Assembly: GCA_964017045.1 (NCBI GenBank)
Contig: OZ024808.1
Coordinates: 18,965,284-19,029,283 of the forward strand
Origin: Omphiscola glabra
Lineage: Eukaryota; Mollusca; Gastropoda; Lymnaeidae
Length of the DNA stretch: 64,000 nt
Reading direction: 5' to 3'
Shown: piece after piece, positions 44,985 through 56,805 of the stretch
Layout: each line of letters opens with the position of its first letter
Numbering within the stretch: position 1 is the stretch's first letter
The notes under the pieces: model-generated
Told to the model about the DNA's origin: nothing
The model's input: the letters and a program-made list of their open reading frames with translations, nothing else
Databases searched by the model: none
Position numbers and translations under genes: made by a program

Positions 44985-45258
44985 GTCTTGTCGACAAACC
45001 AAAGTACAGCATTAAGAAGTAAGGTCGACATACCAAAGTACAGCATTAAGTCATTAAGAAGTACGGTCGACATACCAAAGTACAGCATTAAGAAGTACGG
45101 TCGCAATACCAAAGGACACTATTAAGAAGTACGGTCGCCATACCAAAGTACAGCATTAAGAAGTACGGTCGCCATACCAAATTACAGACAGCATTAAGAA
45201 GTACGGTCGAAATACCAAGGTACAGCATTAAGAAGTACGGTCGACATACCAAAAGAAA
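44985..45258. repeat. 34-bp minisatellite
   Basis: About eight copies of AAGAAGTACGGTCGACATAC plus CAAAGTACAGCATT, with small insertions (TCATT, ACAG). Confidence 0.92.
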
Positions 45259-45260
45259 GT

Positions 45261-45519
45261 CAAGTTTAAGTCCCCGAGTCCTAAGTACAAATAGCCTGTG
45301 ATGGTTAACCCAGAAAGAAAAAGTATCGGTAGGGGGAGGAGGAGGGGGGGAGAGAGAAGTTCAAGGGTTAAGTGATCCTAGCACCCGGTAACACCCAGAA
45401 ATACAGATCTTTGGTCGGGACGAGTAGCACAACTGATCCAACAAGTGTTGTTTTTTCTACAGCCATTTTGGAAACGCTGCGTTATGGCTTAAAAGTTGGT
45501 GTAGGGGCTTTAAAGGGTT
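45261..45519. other. No feature seen
   Basis: Short unique segment between arrays with a GGGGGAGGAGGAGGGG patch at about 45330. Confidence 0.5.
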
Positions 45520-46300
45520 ACTGTCATTCTGTCTGTCTTTCTCTCGGTCATTCTGTGAGTTTGTCTTTCATTCGGTCATTCTGTCTGTCTTTCTCTCGGT
45601 CATTCTGTCTGAATGTCTTTCTCTCAGTCATTCTGTCTGTCTGTCTTCCTATCGGTCATTTTGTCTGTCTGTCTTTTCTCGGTCATTCTGTCTGTCTTTC
45701 TCTCGGTCATTCTGTCTGAAAGTCTTTCTTTCGGTCATTCTGTCTGTCTGTCTTTCTTTCAGTCATATGTCTGTCTCTCTTTTGGTCATTCAGTATGTCT
45801 GTCTTTCTTTCGGTCATTATGTCTGTCTTTCTCTCGGTTATTCTGTATGTCTCTCTTTTGGTCATTCTGTATGTCTGTCTTTCTTTCGGTCATTATGTCA
45901 GTCTCTCTTTCGGTCATTCTGTATGTCTATCTTTCTTTCGGTCATTATGTCAGTCTCTCTTTCGGTCATTCTGTATGTCTATCTTTCTTTCGGTCATTAT
46001 GTCAGTCTCTCTTTCGGTCATTCTGTATGTCTATCTTTCTTTCGGTCATTATGTCAGTCTCTCTTTCGGTCATTCTGTATGTCTATCTTTCTTTCGGTCA
46101 TTATGTCTGTCTCTCTTTTGGTCATTCTTTCTGTCTGTCTTTCTTTCGGTCATTATGTCTGTCTCTCTTTCGGTCATTCTGTCTGTCTCTCTTTTGGTCA
46201 TTCTTTCTGTCTGTATTTTTTCTTTTGGTCATTATGTCTGTCATGTTTGTGTCTGTCATTCTATTTGTCTCTCTGTCAATCTGTCTGTCTTTTATTATTT
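45520..46300. repeat. Pyrimidine-rich array, 26/52-bp units
   Basis: About 28 copies of a 24-30-bp TCTTTCTTTCGGTCATTCTG type unit. In the centre a 52-bp dimer (CATTCTGTATGTCTATCTTT then CTTTCGGTCATTATGTCAGT) repeats exactly, for example at 45915 and 45967. The long FGHSVCLSF frames in all plus-strand phases are artefacts of a stop-poor strand. Confidence 0.93.
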
Positions 46301-46577
46301 CTCTCTTCGTTTCCTTCCCTTGTCTCTGTCTTTTTTCATCCCCCCTCTCCCCCCCCCCCTCGGCTTTGTCAAGTCGAATCATCGCATTACAAATATGTGT
46401 AATATCTGTAATTAGTAGTAGAAGTATAGAATTAAGTGAGACGCTAATGGGGTAACATTTTAAAGTATTCATTGACTGTCTAGGTGGCAATGGCCTTAGA
46501 AAATGTCCGACATAGTCGCCAATTTCACCAACGACGTTGTTTTGGAATGGGGGCGTGAGCGAGCTGAAGACAAAAAA

Positions 46578-46699
46578 AATTTAACTTGTTATCTTAAAAG
46601 TACCGGTCAAATGAACTCAGAGGATGACCAGAAAAAAATGTTGTCTTGCTATCTTAAAAGTACCGGTCAAATGAACTCAGAGGATGACCAGAAAAAAAA
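46578..46699. repeat. 60-bp two-copy tandem duplication
   Basis: Two nearly identical copies of TATCTTAAAAGTACCGGTCA then AATGAACTCAGAGGATGACC, 60 bp apart. The frame stays open through both (YLKSTGQMNSEDDQKK twice) but has no recognised product. Confidence 0.9.
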
Positions 46700-46700
46700 T

Positions 46701-47464
46701 TGATTTTTATTCTTATTCATTCGTAAAACATCGCGAGCGACACTTTCTCTTACTAAAAACAAAAGGGGGAGTTAAAAGCAGTGGCGTCTACAAATGTTGG
46801 TGGTCACCCAGTGGGGTAAACTCATGGTGTCTGTTCTATAAACCCTCCTGCTCCCTCCAAGACTCCTCTCACGAACTTCCTCCGAGCTGTTCTGTACCAT
46901 ACCACTCAGAAGATTTTTCTTTCCTTATTAGTGCAGCTCACATTGAAATGGTCTCCAAAAAAGAAAACTAACCTTTTTTCTTTCCTTGACTGCCCGATAT
47001 GTTTTATCATCAAAGCTAATGAAGAATTCGTGTTCCGGTTTCAGTCAGAATTGCCCTTGATATTAGACCCCAAACAGAACCGTCGCGTGACTTTATGAGG
47101 GACTCTTCCACTTTTGGGTTTTGTGCTCCCAGAATTTTCAGAATTTTTTTTTCTCTACCCAAAAACTTTGAGCCCTTTAAATATACGAGACAGCTTGCAG
47201 CCGCATAGTTTGCAGGGCCCACTCGGCGAATGTTCGCGATCATTATTTCTACAAGCCCAAGTGTGAAGTGAAATGTCGCTTTAAATGTTGGATGTCCCTT
47301 CAATTGTTGGATGTCCCATATAGTGTTGAAGCAACGGGATCATGTGACTGGGATAAAAATAGAACCAGGGCTAAAGCAAACATTTTACGCCAGCATTTTT
47401 TTTTCTTACTTCAAGACACAAGCAAACTACTTGACCTTCTGAACTATGGTCGCCTTTGACTTAG
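46701..47464. other. No confident gene
   Basis: The 95-codon frames at 46684-46971 (plus) and 47016-47303 (minus) carry no known domain. CAGTGGCGTC at 46783 looks like one end of a MITE but no mate was found. Confidence 0.4.
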
Positions 47465-49246
47465 AGCAGTGACAGAAACAGTCAAGACGTAGAGCAGGGA
47501 ACTGTCATCGCCTTTGACTTAGAGCAGTGACAGAAACAGTCAAGACGTAGAGCAGGGAACTGTCATCGCCTTTGACTTAGAGCAGTGACAGAAACAGTCA
47601 AGACGTGGAGCAGGGAACTGTCATCGCCTTTGACTTAGAGCAGTGGCAGAAACAGTCAAGACGTGGAGCAGGGAACTGTCATCGCCTTTGACTTAGAGCA
47701 GTGACAGAAACAGTCAAGACGTGGAGCAGGGAACTGTCATCGCCTTTGACTTAGAGTAGTGGCAGAAACAGTCAAGACGTGGAGCAGGGAACTGTCATCG
47801 CCTTTGACTTAGAGCAGTGGCAGAAACAGTCAAGACGTGGAGTAGTTAACTGTCATCGCCTTTGACTTAGAGCAATGACAGTAACAGTCAAGACGTGGAG
47901 CAGGGAACTGTCATCACCTTTGACTTAGAGCGGTGGCAGAAACAGTCAAGACGTGGAGTAGTTAACTGTCATCGCATTTGACTTAGAGCGGTGGCAGAAA
48001 CAGTCAAGACGTGGTGTAGGGAACTGTCATCGCATTTGACTTAGAGCAATGACAGTAACAGTCAAGACGTGGAGTAGGGAACTGTCATCGCCTTTGACTT
48101 AGAGCGGTGGCAGAAACAGTCAAGACGTGGAGTAGGGAACTGTCATCGCATTTGACTTAGAGCGGTGGCAAAAAACAGTCAAGATGTGGAGTAGGGAACT
48201 GTCATCGCCTTTGACTTAGAGCGGTGGCAGAAACAGTCAAGACGTGGAGTAGGGAACTGTCATCGCATTTGACTTAGAGCAATGACAGTAACAGTCAAGA
48301 CGTAGAGTAAAGAACTGTCATCGCAATTGACTTAGAACAGTGGCAGAAACAGTCAAGACGTGGAGTAGGGAACTGTCATCGCATTTGACTTAGAGCAATG
48401 ACAGTAACAGTCAAGACGTAGAGTAAAGAACTGTCATCGCAATTGACTTAGAGCTGTGACAGAAACAGTCAAGACGTGGAATAGGGAACTGTCATCGCAT
48501 TTGACTTAGAGCAATGACAGTAACAGTCAAGACGTAGATTAAAGAACTGTCATCGCAATTGACTTAGAACAGTGGCAGAAACAGTCAAGACGTGGAGTAG
48601 GGAACTGTCATCGCATTTGACTTAGAACAGTGGCAGAAACAGTCAAGACGTAGAGCAGGGAACTGTCATCGCAATTGACTTAGAACAGTGGCAGAAACAG
48701 TCAAGACGTAGAGCAGGGAACTGTCATCGCATTTGACTTAGAACAGTGGCAGAAACAGTCAAGACGTGGAGTAGAGAACTGTCATCGCAATTGACTTAGA
48801 ACAGTGGCAGAAACAGTGAAGACGTGGAGTAGAGAACTGTCATCGCAATTGACTTAGAACAGTGGCAGAAACAGTCAAGATGTGGAGTAGGGAACTGTCA
48901 TCGCATTTGACTTAGAGCAATGACAGTAACAGTCAAGACGTAGAGTAAAGAACTGTCATCGCAATTGACTTAGAACAGTGGCAGAAACAGTCAAGACGTA
49001 GAGCAGGGAACTGTCATCGCAATTGACTTAGAACAGTGGCAGAAACAGTCAAGACGTAGAGCAGGGAACTGTCATCGCATTTGACTTAGAACAGTGGCAG
49101 AAACAGTCAAGACGTGGAGTAGAGAACTGTCATCGCCTTTGACTTAGAACAGTGGCAGAAACAGTCAAGATGTGGAGTAGGGAAATGTGGTCGCCAATGA
49201 CTTAGAGCAGTGGCAGAAACATGTCAAGACGTGGAGTAGGGAACAT
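47465..49246. repeat. 58-bp minisatellite, ~31 copies
   Basis: The unit is AGCAGTGACAGAAACAGTCA, AGACGTGGAGCAGGGAACTG, TCATCGCCTTTGACTTAG. AGCAGTGAC recurs at 47465 and 47523. Variants (CAATGACAGTAACAG, TAGAGTAAAG, GCAATTGAC) occur in recurring blocks, showing higher-order duplication in the right two-thirds. Confidence 0.97.
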
Positions 49247-49529
49247 TCTGTCTGAAATAACGATGTCTAGAGTGTGTTTTCTTATGTGAGCTTCGATGGC
49301 AGTCAAACTAATTATTGTAATATTCACTACAATGCATGTTTGCCAACTCATATACAAAATTATATATATATATATATAATACAGACAATTAATTATTCCA
49401 AGTCTTAAAAAAAGAAAGAATAATAATATAATTTTTAAAACAAAGGCAAAAAAATAATAATAATAATTGAAAGGCCCTAAAAAACAAAGTTTTTCGTAGA
49501 AATTATTTATATGCGCTTTAGTGCAGCTT

Positions 49530-49705
49530 AGCGGGTGGCTACACTTCGAAAGTATATGTTGTCATCGGCACACCGAGTCTATGGGCCAAATCTCAGCTCG
49601 ACAGGATGACAGGAAGTAGGCCAGTTAGCCTTCCGTAATTTGACCGCAGAACACAAACACGAAAACACTTTAAACGCAACGTTAATATTGTAAAGGATTT
49701 TTAAA
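49530..49705 (+). repeat. Dispersed repeat family A, copy 2
   Basis: ATCGGCACACCGAGTCTATG, AGCTCGACAGGATGACAGGA and AACGCAACGTTAATATTG are colinear with the copy at 57205-57400 and with the reverse of 1448-1600. Confidence 0.6.
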
Positions 49706-50099
49706 AAAAAAGAAAATTAAAAATTAATTAATCTTATATTTCTTCGGCCTCCCAACCCGACCTTTTTCAAATAATTATATGTATGAGTTTGTTTTTAAGA
49801 CCACGTCTTTATGTCTATACGTCCTACGACCACCAAGCTTAAGCTTATTTTATAACGTTATTATTATTATTATTTTTTCGGTAACCTTTTAATCATCGGT
49901 GTTGAATTTATTCTGATTTCGATCGTACACGTTCAAAGCGAACAAGAACAAATAACAAATCGCTAAGATAAATCAGTTTGTTTTGATTTAAGAGAATTTT
50001 TTTTTTTTCAAATGTCTAATTGTTTTAAGGGAAATGCGAAATTTCTTATAAAAAGTTTACGGAAAAGTAGCTTTGTGTCCATTTTTGGTAAAGGACGAT
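49706..50099. other. No feature seen
   Basis: AT-rich; TTATTATTATT tract at 49860 and T runs only. Confidence 0.5.
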
Positions 50100-50480
50100 C
50101 GACATCCCTGCAACAGTGACAGTCGTGTAAACTGTGACACAGTCGTAGTCTCTGTTCCTCTGCAGACTCCAGTCAGGACGATTGGCATCCCTGCAACGGT
50201 GACAGTCGTGTAAACTGTCACAGAGTCGTATAAACTGTCACACAGTCGTGGTCTCTGTTCCTCTGCTGACTCCAGTCAGGACGATTGACATCCCTGCTAC
50301 AGTGACAGTCGTGTAAACTGTCACACAGTCGTGTAAACTGTCACACAGTCGAGGTCTCCGCTCCACTGCTGACTCCAGTCAGGACGATTTTCATCCCTGC
50401 TACAGTGCCAGTCGTTTCAACTGTCACAGTCGTATAAACTGTCACACATTCGAGGGCTCCGTTCCTCTGCTGACTCAAGT
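50100..50480. repeat. ~85-110-bp minisatellite, four copies
   Basis: Units contain CCCTGCTACAGTGACAGTCG, TGTAAACTGTCACACAGTCG and TGCTGACTCCAGTCAGGACG. Length varies because the GTCGTGTAAACTGTCACACA sub-block is present once or twice per unit. Confidence 0.9.
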
Positions 50481-52101
50481 TAGCGTCAAGGAGAGTTAGT
50501 GACGCGATCCTTCCTAGACTGTTCACTTGTTTAACCGCGTGATTGGTCTAAATCAAATGACCTTTGGAAGGTCAAGACTTAGTCACGTGAATTTGGTAAG
50601 GTGGCCTAGGTTGACCTTTGTAAACCTTCTATTTAAACCACTGCTCATTCAACAAGGTGGGGATGTGAAAATGTTTGCTAGGGAGAAAGGGGAAGTGTGG
50701 GGGCGAGCGGGTGTTGGGGCTGTAGTCTGTTGGCGTAACTCTGAAACAGGGGACCAATAAGTAACTCTTGGACACATTACTTCGTCGTAAAATCCAATGA
50801 GGAAATATGGTCTGGTCATGTTCTTAACATTTTTCAAATTTAATGATTTTCAGTTTAATCATCTAACAACAAAGTAATCTTTAATCATCTGACTGAAAAC
50901 TAATTTTACAAACATTCCATCCTGTCCCAACAGACCAAAACTTATTGAAATTATCGGGAACTTATAAGTGGCCTTTTCTCAACATTATCCCATCTTGTTC
51001 AATATAAACCTTTTGTGAGCTATATTCATTAAAAAGTGAACACCCTCCAAAATGTAAAATAAACACCCCCATTGTCTGGTTTTCCCGAAGCGAAAAGTGC
51101 GCAAACATGGCGCGCATGACCAGCGCCGTCCGCCCAGCTGCATCGCCGTTTTATCGACAGCGCTAATTTCCCCCCCCCCCCAATTAGCCATTGAACAGCC
51201 CACCCCCCTCTACCTTTTGCGACCCTCTCCACGGCTTTGCCAGGATCTAACACCGTTCCGCTTGACTGGACACATTGCCGTGGTCGACGCTAGCAAAACT
51301 AAAAACCTTTTATTGTCATTACGGAGTCGGCAGCATGCGCAAAGGGGCTAACTCAGGAGTTGGAGCAGTGCGTCGTGATGTTGTTGGTGGTGGTGTCCGT
51401 TGTGGCGTCTTGTTGGTGGTGTCCGCTGAGGGCTGTTGAAAAAAAAAAAAAAAGGGTTGACGATCAAAATTCTATCGTGGCGTTATTTACAATTCCCTCG
51501 TTTGCTACAAAACACTTATTTCTCATGCATGACTGGCTGTTTTCGCCGGTGTCTTTCGTTAAGCAACCATGTGATCGGGGGCACTCAAAACACGAATGAA
51601 TCTATTTTACAATTAATGAATTAAGCCGACGTTAGATAAGGAATGGTATTGAATTTTTTTTTTTTTTTAAAAGCCTGCACATTTTTCTTAGTAATATATT
51701 TAAAAAAAAATCGAATTCCGTTTTCAAATGTATGCGTGACAATCGTTCCAAAGGGTGTTATACTTTTGATAATCTTATGGTAATTAGCTCAGTTTGGATC
51801 TTAGAGATGGCATTGGTCATAAAAATCATCATAACTTAAAAGGACAATTCCTGATTATTATTGACAAATAATGTTGGGGACATTTATTGAAAAAATGATA
51901 ATCATTTATACCCTTAATGTCAGATTAAAAAAAAAAAATGGTGTATTTGAAATAAGTATTTGAGAACCTATTGGTTTTTCTCCACCTCGCCAAATAATGA
52001 TTACCGCAGTCAGTTCAAAGGTATCTTGAAAACCATTGTGTTTATTGATGTTAGGTTATCGGGCACTCTAGCCTGTCTATAAAAGATGTCTCATGCTAGA
52101 T
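50481..52101. other. No confident gene
   Basis: Mixed sequence. Short frames of 60-85 codons lack paired splice sites or domains. Poly(C) at 51171 and poly(A)/poly(T) at 51435 and 51650. Two copies of a TAGGTTATCGGG...TTTAGCCTGT phrase flank the SPIN element that follows (52052 and 52303). Confidence 0.45.
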
Positions 52102-52299
52102 CAGTGGTTCTCAACCTTTCTATTGCCGCGACCCTTGAATACAGTTCCTCATGTCGTGGCGACCCCCAAACACACAATTATTTTCGTTGCTACTTCATAA
52201 CTGTAGAGTTAATGTGTTTTAAGATGGTCGCAGGCGACCCCTGTGAAAGGGTCATTCGACCCCCAAGGGGGGTCGCGAACCACAGATTGAGAAACACTT
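52102..52299 (-). mobile_element. SPIN-like hAT element
   Basis: The ends are CAGTGGTTCTCAACC and GATTGAGAAACACTT. Flanks TGCTAGAT and TGCTAGGT match at 7 of 8 with central TA. The body is 198 bp and moderately diverged. Confidence 0.9.
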
Positions 52300-52432
52300 T
52301 GCTAGGTTATCGGGTAATTTAGCCTGTGTATTAAAGATTTCTCATGATGATAGGTTACCAGGTAATTTAGCTAATAAATGAAAAGGTATCTAGTAATGGT
52401 AATAATGGGGAGAGACTAGCGTCAGTTTAGGT

Positions 52433-52565
52433 AAAGTGAAACAAAGTGTGGGAAAACCTTAGAGGACAGCAAGAAGAATGTGCTCTAAAAGGACAGCGAG
52501 AGGAATGTGCTTTAAGAGGACAGCAAGAGGAATGTGCACGAAGAGGACAGCAAGAGGAATGTGAA
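52433..52565. repeat. ~32-bp minisatellite (AGAGGACAGCAAGAGGAATG)
   Basis: Four copies of AGAGGACAGCAAGAGGAATG plus TGCTCTAAA-type spacers. It precedes the 12-bp array. Confidence 0.85.
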
Positions 52566-52609
52566 AGTGACCTTGCTTCTAGGTTTAAAAATCTTTTGCA
52601 CAAAATGTT

Positions 52610-52788
52610 CACATGACAAGTCACATGACACGTCACATGACAAGTCACATGACACGTCACATGACAAGTCACATGACACGTCACATGACACGTCACATGA
52701 CAAGTCACATGACACGTCACATGACACGTCACATGACACGTCACATGACACGTCTCATGACACGTCACATGACAAGTCACATGACGAC
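52610..52788. repeat. 12-bp minisatellite (TCACATGACACG)
   Basis: About 15 copies alternating TCACATGACACG and TCACATGACAAG. Almost every copy contains TCACATGA, the E-box-type octamer bound by MITF/TFE factors in animals. The resemblance may be coincidental. Confidence 0.95.
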
Positions 52789-52923
52789 ATTTCGTCTAAA
52801 CACGTACGGTCCTTGCCCAAATGTTTGTATCCAAAGTATCAGTGCCAATCGTCACTCATCTGAAACCAGTCCTTAACCAAAACTGTCCACCTCTAGACGC
52901 GTTGTTACGACAACTGCTGTACT

Positions 52924-53116
52924 CATAGGCGTAGCTAGAGTGTTGCGCGCTCGGGGGACAAGATTCATTTTCAAGAGCCTCCCTTTCCTTTTTTTTTCCA
53001 ACTCTCAAACCCATTATTTTCATCAATAAAATAATATCAAAGCACAATTTGGCGCCCTTAACTAGTCTGGCGCCCGGGGACACCTGTCCCCCTTAACCCC
53101 TTTAGCTAATCCCCTG
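52924..53116. mobile_element. Degraded hAT-type MITE with perfect TSD
   Basis: The octamers at 52916-52923 and 53117-53124 are both GCTGTACT. The ends CATAGGCGTAGCTAG and TTAGCTAATCCCCTG are imperfect inverted termini. The interior contains GGCGCCC/GGCGCCCGGGG blocks and is non-coding. Confidence 0.78.
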
Positions 53117-53156
53117 GCTGTACTTGTGGACTTTATGACTAAACTGATCTCAGATG

Positions 53157-53762
53157 CAGGGCCGTCTTAAGAACAAAGGAGGACCTGGGGACAGCAATGC
53201 ACTGCCCCCCCCCCTTTTAGAGACACAAACAGATGGGCCGTGAGAAGTGGGGCGAAGCGGGACAAACAGTTCCTGCTACCCACCAACTCACCAGAGGAAT
53301 AAAAATGTAAAATAAAAATAAACATACAAATAAAGTTAAACTTCGATGAATTCAATTTATTGTTACAAAAAACAAAATCATTCAAAATCAATAATACTCT
53401 TTAAACATTATCAAAAAATAAACTATAAATAATCACAGAGGATGATAAATTATCATTATTGACAAATAGATAAGATAATTTTTTAAATATAAAATATTCC
53501 CTTTTAAAAGTTTGAAAATTGTCCAACTTTGATTCGCATTTATAATAATCATTTTGAAATGTGCTGATATATTATATCGTGGGTTAAAATTGAGAAATGG
53601 GGAACTTTAAATCCAATTAAATTGTCACAATCTTTCAATACTCATTAACAATATGAAAGCGCGATGACTCCATGGGAGTGAGTTTCCTGGGAACATGGGG
53701 CCCCCTACAAGCGCGGGGCCCTGGGCCCTGGGATAGTGCCCACTGAGCCCATGCCTTAAGAT
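53157..53762. mobile_element. MITE with CAGGGCCGTCTTAAG left end; right terminus lost
   Basis: It begins CAGGGCCGTCTTAAGAACAA. The right part (GGGCCCTGGGCCCTGGGAT, CCCATGCCTTAAGA) mirrors the left end as far as CTTAAGA, where the expected CGGCCCTG is missing. The ~600-bp body has an AT-rich centre and no transposase. Probably a decayed hAT-type element. Confidence 0.55.
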
Positions 53763-53881
53763 GAAATAAATAGACCTATAGGAACGCGACAAAGAGAATT
53801 CAACGATACACACAAATAAGAGAATGATCATGTGACTTAACGAGCGGGGGTTTCCCGGACTAGCAAAGAGAAACACTACTG

Positions 53882-55336
53882 TTACCATGGTGGCAACAAG
53901 AAACTGGCGCGGCTGTTACCACGGGGGCAACAAGAAACTGGCGCGGCTGTTACCACGGGGGCAACAAGAAACTGGCGCGGCTGTTACCACGGGGGCAACA
54001 AGAAACTGGCGCGGCTGTTACCACGGTGGCAACAAGAAACTGGCGCGGCTGTTACCACGGTGTCAACAAGAAACTGGCGCGGCTGTTACCACGGGGGCAA
54101 CAAGAAACTGGCGCGGCTGTTACCACGGTGGCAACAAGAAACTGGCGCGGCTGTTACCACGGTGTCAACAAGAAACTGGCGCGGCTGTTACCACGGTGGC
54201 AACAAGAAACTGGCGCGGCTGTTACCACGGTGGCAACAAGAAACTGGCGCGGCTGTTACCACGGTGGCAACAAGAAACTGGCGCGGCTGTTACCACGGTG
54301 TCAACAAGAAACTGGCGCGGCTGTTACCACGGTGGCAACAAGAAACTGGCGCGGCTGTTACCACGGTGGCAACAAGAAACTGGCGCGGCTGTTACCACGG
54401 TGGCAACAAGAAACTGGGGCGGCTGTTACCACGGTGGCAACAAGAAACTGGGGCGGCTGTTACCACGGTGGCAACAAGAAACTGGCGCGGCTGTTACCAC
54501 GGTGGCAACAAGAAACTGGCGCGGCTGTTACCACGGTGGCAACAAGAAACTGGCTTGGCTGTTACCACGGTGGCAACAAGAAACTGGCGCGGCTGTAACC
54601 ACGGTGGCAACAAGAAACTGGCGCGGCTGTTACCACGGTGGCAACAAGAAACTGGCGCGGCTGTTACCACGGTGGCAACAAGAAACTGGCGCGGCTGTTA
54701 CCACGGTGGCAACAAGAAACTGGCGCGGCTGTTACCACGGTGGCAACAAGAAACTGGGGCGGCTGTTACCACGGTGGCAACAAGAAACTGGCGCGGCTGT
54801 TACCACGGTGGCAACAAGAAACTGGCGCGGCTGTTACCATGGTGGCAACAATAAACTGGCGCGACTGTTACCACGGTGGCAACAAGAAACTGGCGCGACT
54901 GTTACCACGGTGGCAACAAGAAACTGGCGCGGCTGTTACCACGGTGGCAACAAGAAACTGGCGCGGCTGTTACCACGGTGGCAACAAGAAACTGGCGCGG
55001 CTGTTACCATGGTGGCAACAATAAACTGGCGCGACTGTTACCACGGTGGCAACAAGAAACTGGCGCGGCTGTTACCACGGTGGCAACAAGAAACTGGCGC
55101 GGCTGTTACCATGGTGGCAACAATAAACTGGCGCGACTGTTACCATGGTGGCAACAATAAACTGGCGCGACTGTTACCACGGTGGCAACAATAAACTGGC
55201 GCGACTGTTACCACGGTGGCAACAAGAAACTGGCGCGGCTGTTACCACGGTGGCAACAAGAAACTGGCGCGGCTGTTACCACGGTGGCAACAAGAAACTG
55301 GTGCGACTGTTACCACGGTGGCAACAAGAAACTGGA
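53882..55336. repeat. 34-bp minisatellite, ~43 copies, hairpin-forming unit
   Basis: The unit is CTGGCGCGGCTGTTACCACG plus GTGGCAACAAGAAA. TGTTACCACGGTGGCAACA within it is an imperfect 19-nt palindrome. Each unit carries CpGs (GGCGCGGC, CACGG). The unit lacks stops in every plus-strand phase and 34 is not a multiple of three, so all three frames run through it (up to 435 codons) as spurious ORFs. Confidence 0.97.
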
Positions 55337-55598
55337 AATTATAAAATAATGAGCTCACGGGACAAGTTTCACGACTCCTGACAAGCGGTTCCGGCTCCTC
55401 GGCGCCATCTTACCTTTCAAACGGACAAGAAACAGACCACGAGGCACGAACTTAAATTACCGCTGAGATGTATTGCTTCCTGCAGGATTTCAACTGGTGG
55501 CGATTTGAAAAATAATTTTCTTTCATTAATCGTATCAAATCCGTACGAAATTTCATTTGTATCCAAAGATGTTTAAGAGTGTTAGAGTGAAGCTAAAG

Positions 55599-55796
55599 CA
55601 GTGGTTCACAACCTTTCTAATGCCGCGACCCTTTCATATATTTTCTCATGCTGGGCCACCCCCGAACCCCAAAATTATTTTCGTTGCTTCTTCATAACTG
55701 TGGGGTATATGTGTTTTCCGATGGTCTTAAGCGACCCCTGTGGAAGGGACGTTCGACCCGCCAAAGGGGTCGCGACCCACAGGTTGAGAACTTCTG
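55599..55796 (-). mobile_element. SPIN-like hAT element
   Basis: The ends are CAGTGGTTCACAACC and GGTTGAGAACTTCTG. Flanks AGCTAAAG and AGCTACAG match at 7 of 8 with central TA. The body is 198 bp with scattered substitutions. Confidence 0.9.
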
Positions 55797-56805
55797 AGCT
55801 ACAGAATAAGTTGAGCTCAACGTTAATTTATTTTGATGCTATAGATGCCAGCCACTCTACCATACTTTATACCTGCAACAGGTAATTTTTTTTTAAATTT
55901 TAGCCCTACCGCTATTCCAGATTTGAGTAGGTCAATTTATTGGTTATTTATAGTTTCCTGCCTTTATTCCATTAGTCGTGCATCCAAAGGTTTAGCTTGG
56001 TGATGTTTCACTGTTTAAATTATTTGAGTTGAAAAGTCGGACAGAAACATCAGGTAAAATAGTTAAGCGCAAGTGCCGATCGGCTCAACAAAATTTTCAT
56101 AAAATAAAACTGCATTATAAATGTATAACAGCCTCGTTTGCACCGCTCAAGGTCGCACGCGCCGCTCATTAGACGGCCATGAGTCCGTCGTCTTGATGGC
56201 GTATTCATTCCAGGGTGCAGGGTAATCGATAATTAATTACGACAAGTCTTTCCACAGCGGTATCGATTCTTTTTAAAAAATCTTTTAATTTGAAATTACG
56301 ACGACTTTGGAATGTGTTATCGCCGTGCGATATATTGCAAGGGCGAGTACCTGGTTGACATATAGCTTAGGTTTGGGACTGTGACAAGATGTGATCTGTA
56401 TTAATGCGCTTACAGAGTGCGAGACCTCAGGTCACACTTGAAAACATAAAACGTGGGCAAAGACAGTGGAGGGATTTTAAGTAATGTTACAGAGATGTGA
56501 GAAAATACACCTAAAAATATTTGCTTCCAATTTCTTGGTAGATTTGAAAATTATCCACCAAAACATTAAACAACTCCTAAAAACAAAGTTTTTCTTATAC
56601 ATCCTTTATAGCCGGTACGCATATTTTATTATCTTATTTTATATCAATATTCTAATGTCAATGTCCCAACGGCTTTTACACCGCAGATTTATTTCACCAA
56701 CTATTTCAGAAAGACAAAAGAAAATATTACGCACTGGACGCACTTGAGCAAACATTTTTTACAAAGAATCTCATTTAGCGCAGTTATCGGGAATTTTATT
56801 TCGTG
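55797..56805. other. No gene; dispersed repeat family D copy 2
   Basis: The segment at 55955-56045 (CCTTTATTCCATTAGTCGTG, GAGTTGAAAAGTCGG) matches 38935-39020. The remainder, including the 87-codon frame at 56484-56747, is not recognisable. Confidence 0.45.

Noticed and set aside
45613..46455. 280-codon FGHSVCLSF-type ORF as a membrane protein
   Set aside because: Three overlapping frames show the same motif; it is the pyrimidine-rich 26/52-bp array.
47016..47303. 95-codon minus-strand ORF (MKGHPTFKATFHFTLGLVEI...) as an exon
   Set aside because: Reasonable composition but no paired splice sites and no recognised family; left unannotated as a gene.
47465..49246. 58-bp repeats as tRNA or snRNA gene cluster
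   Set aside because: No A/B boxes, no cloverleaf or Sm-site pattern in the unit; a simple minisatellite.
53887..55194. 435-codon ORF as a repeat protein
   Set aside because: A 34-bp unit without stops leaves all three plus-strand frames open. The peptide changes register every unit and has no known fold.
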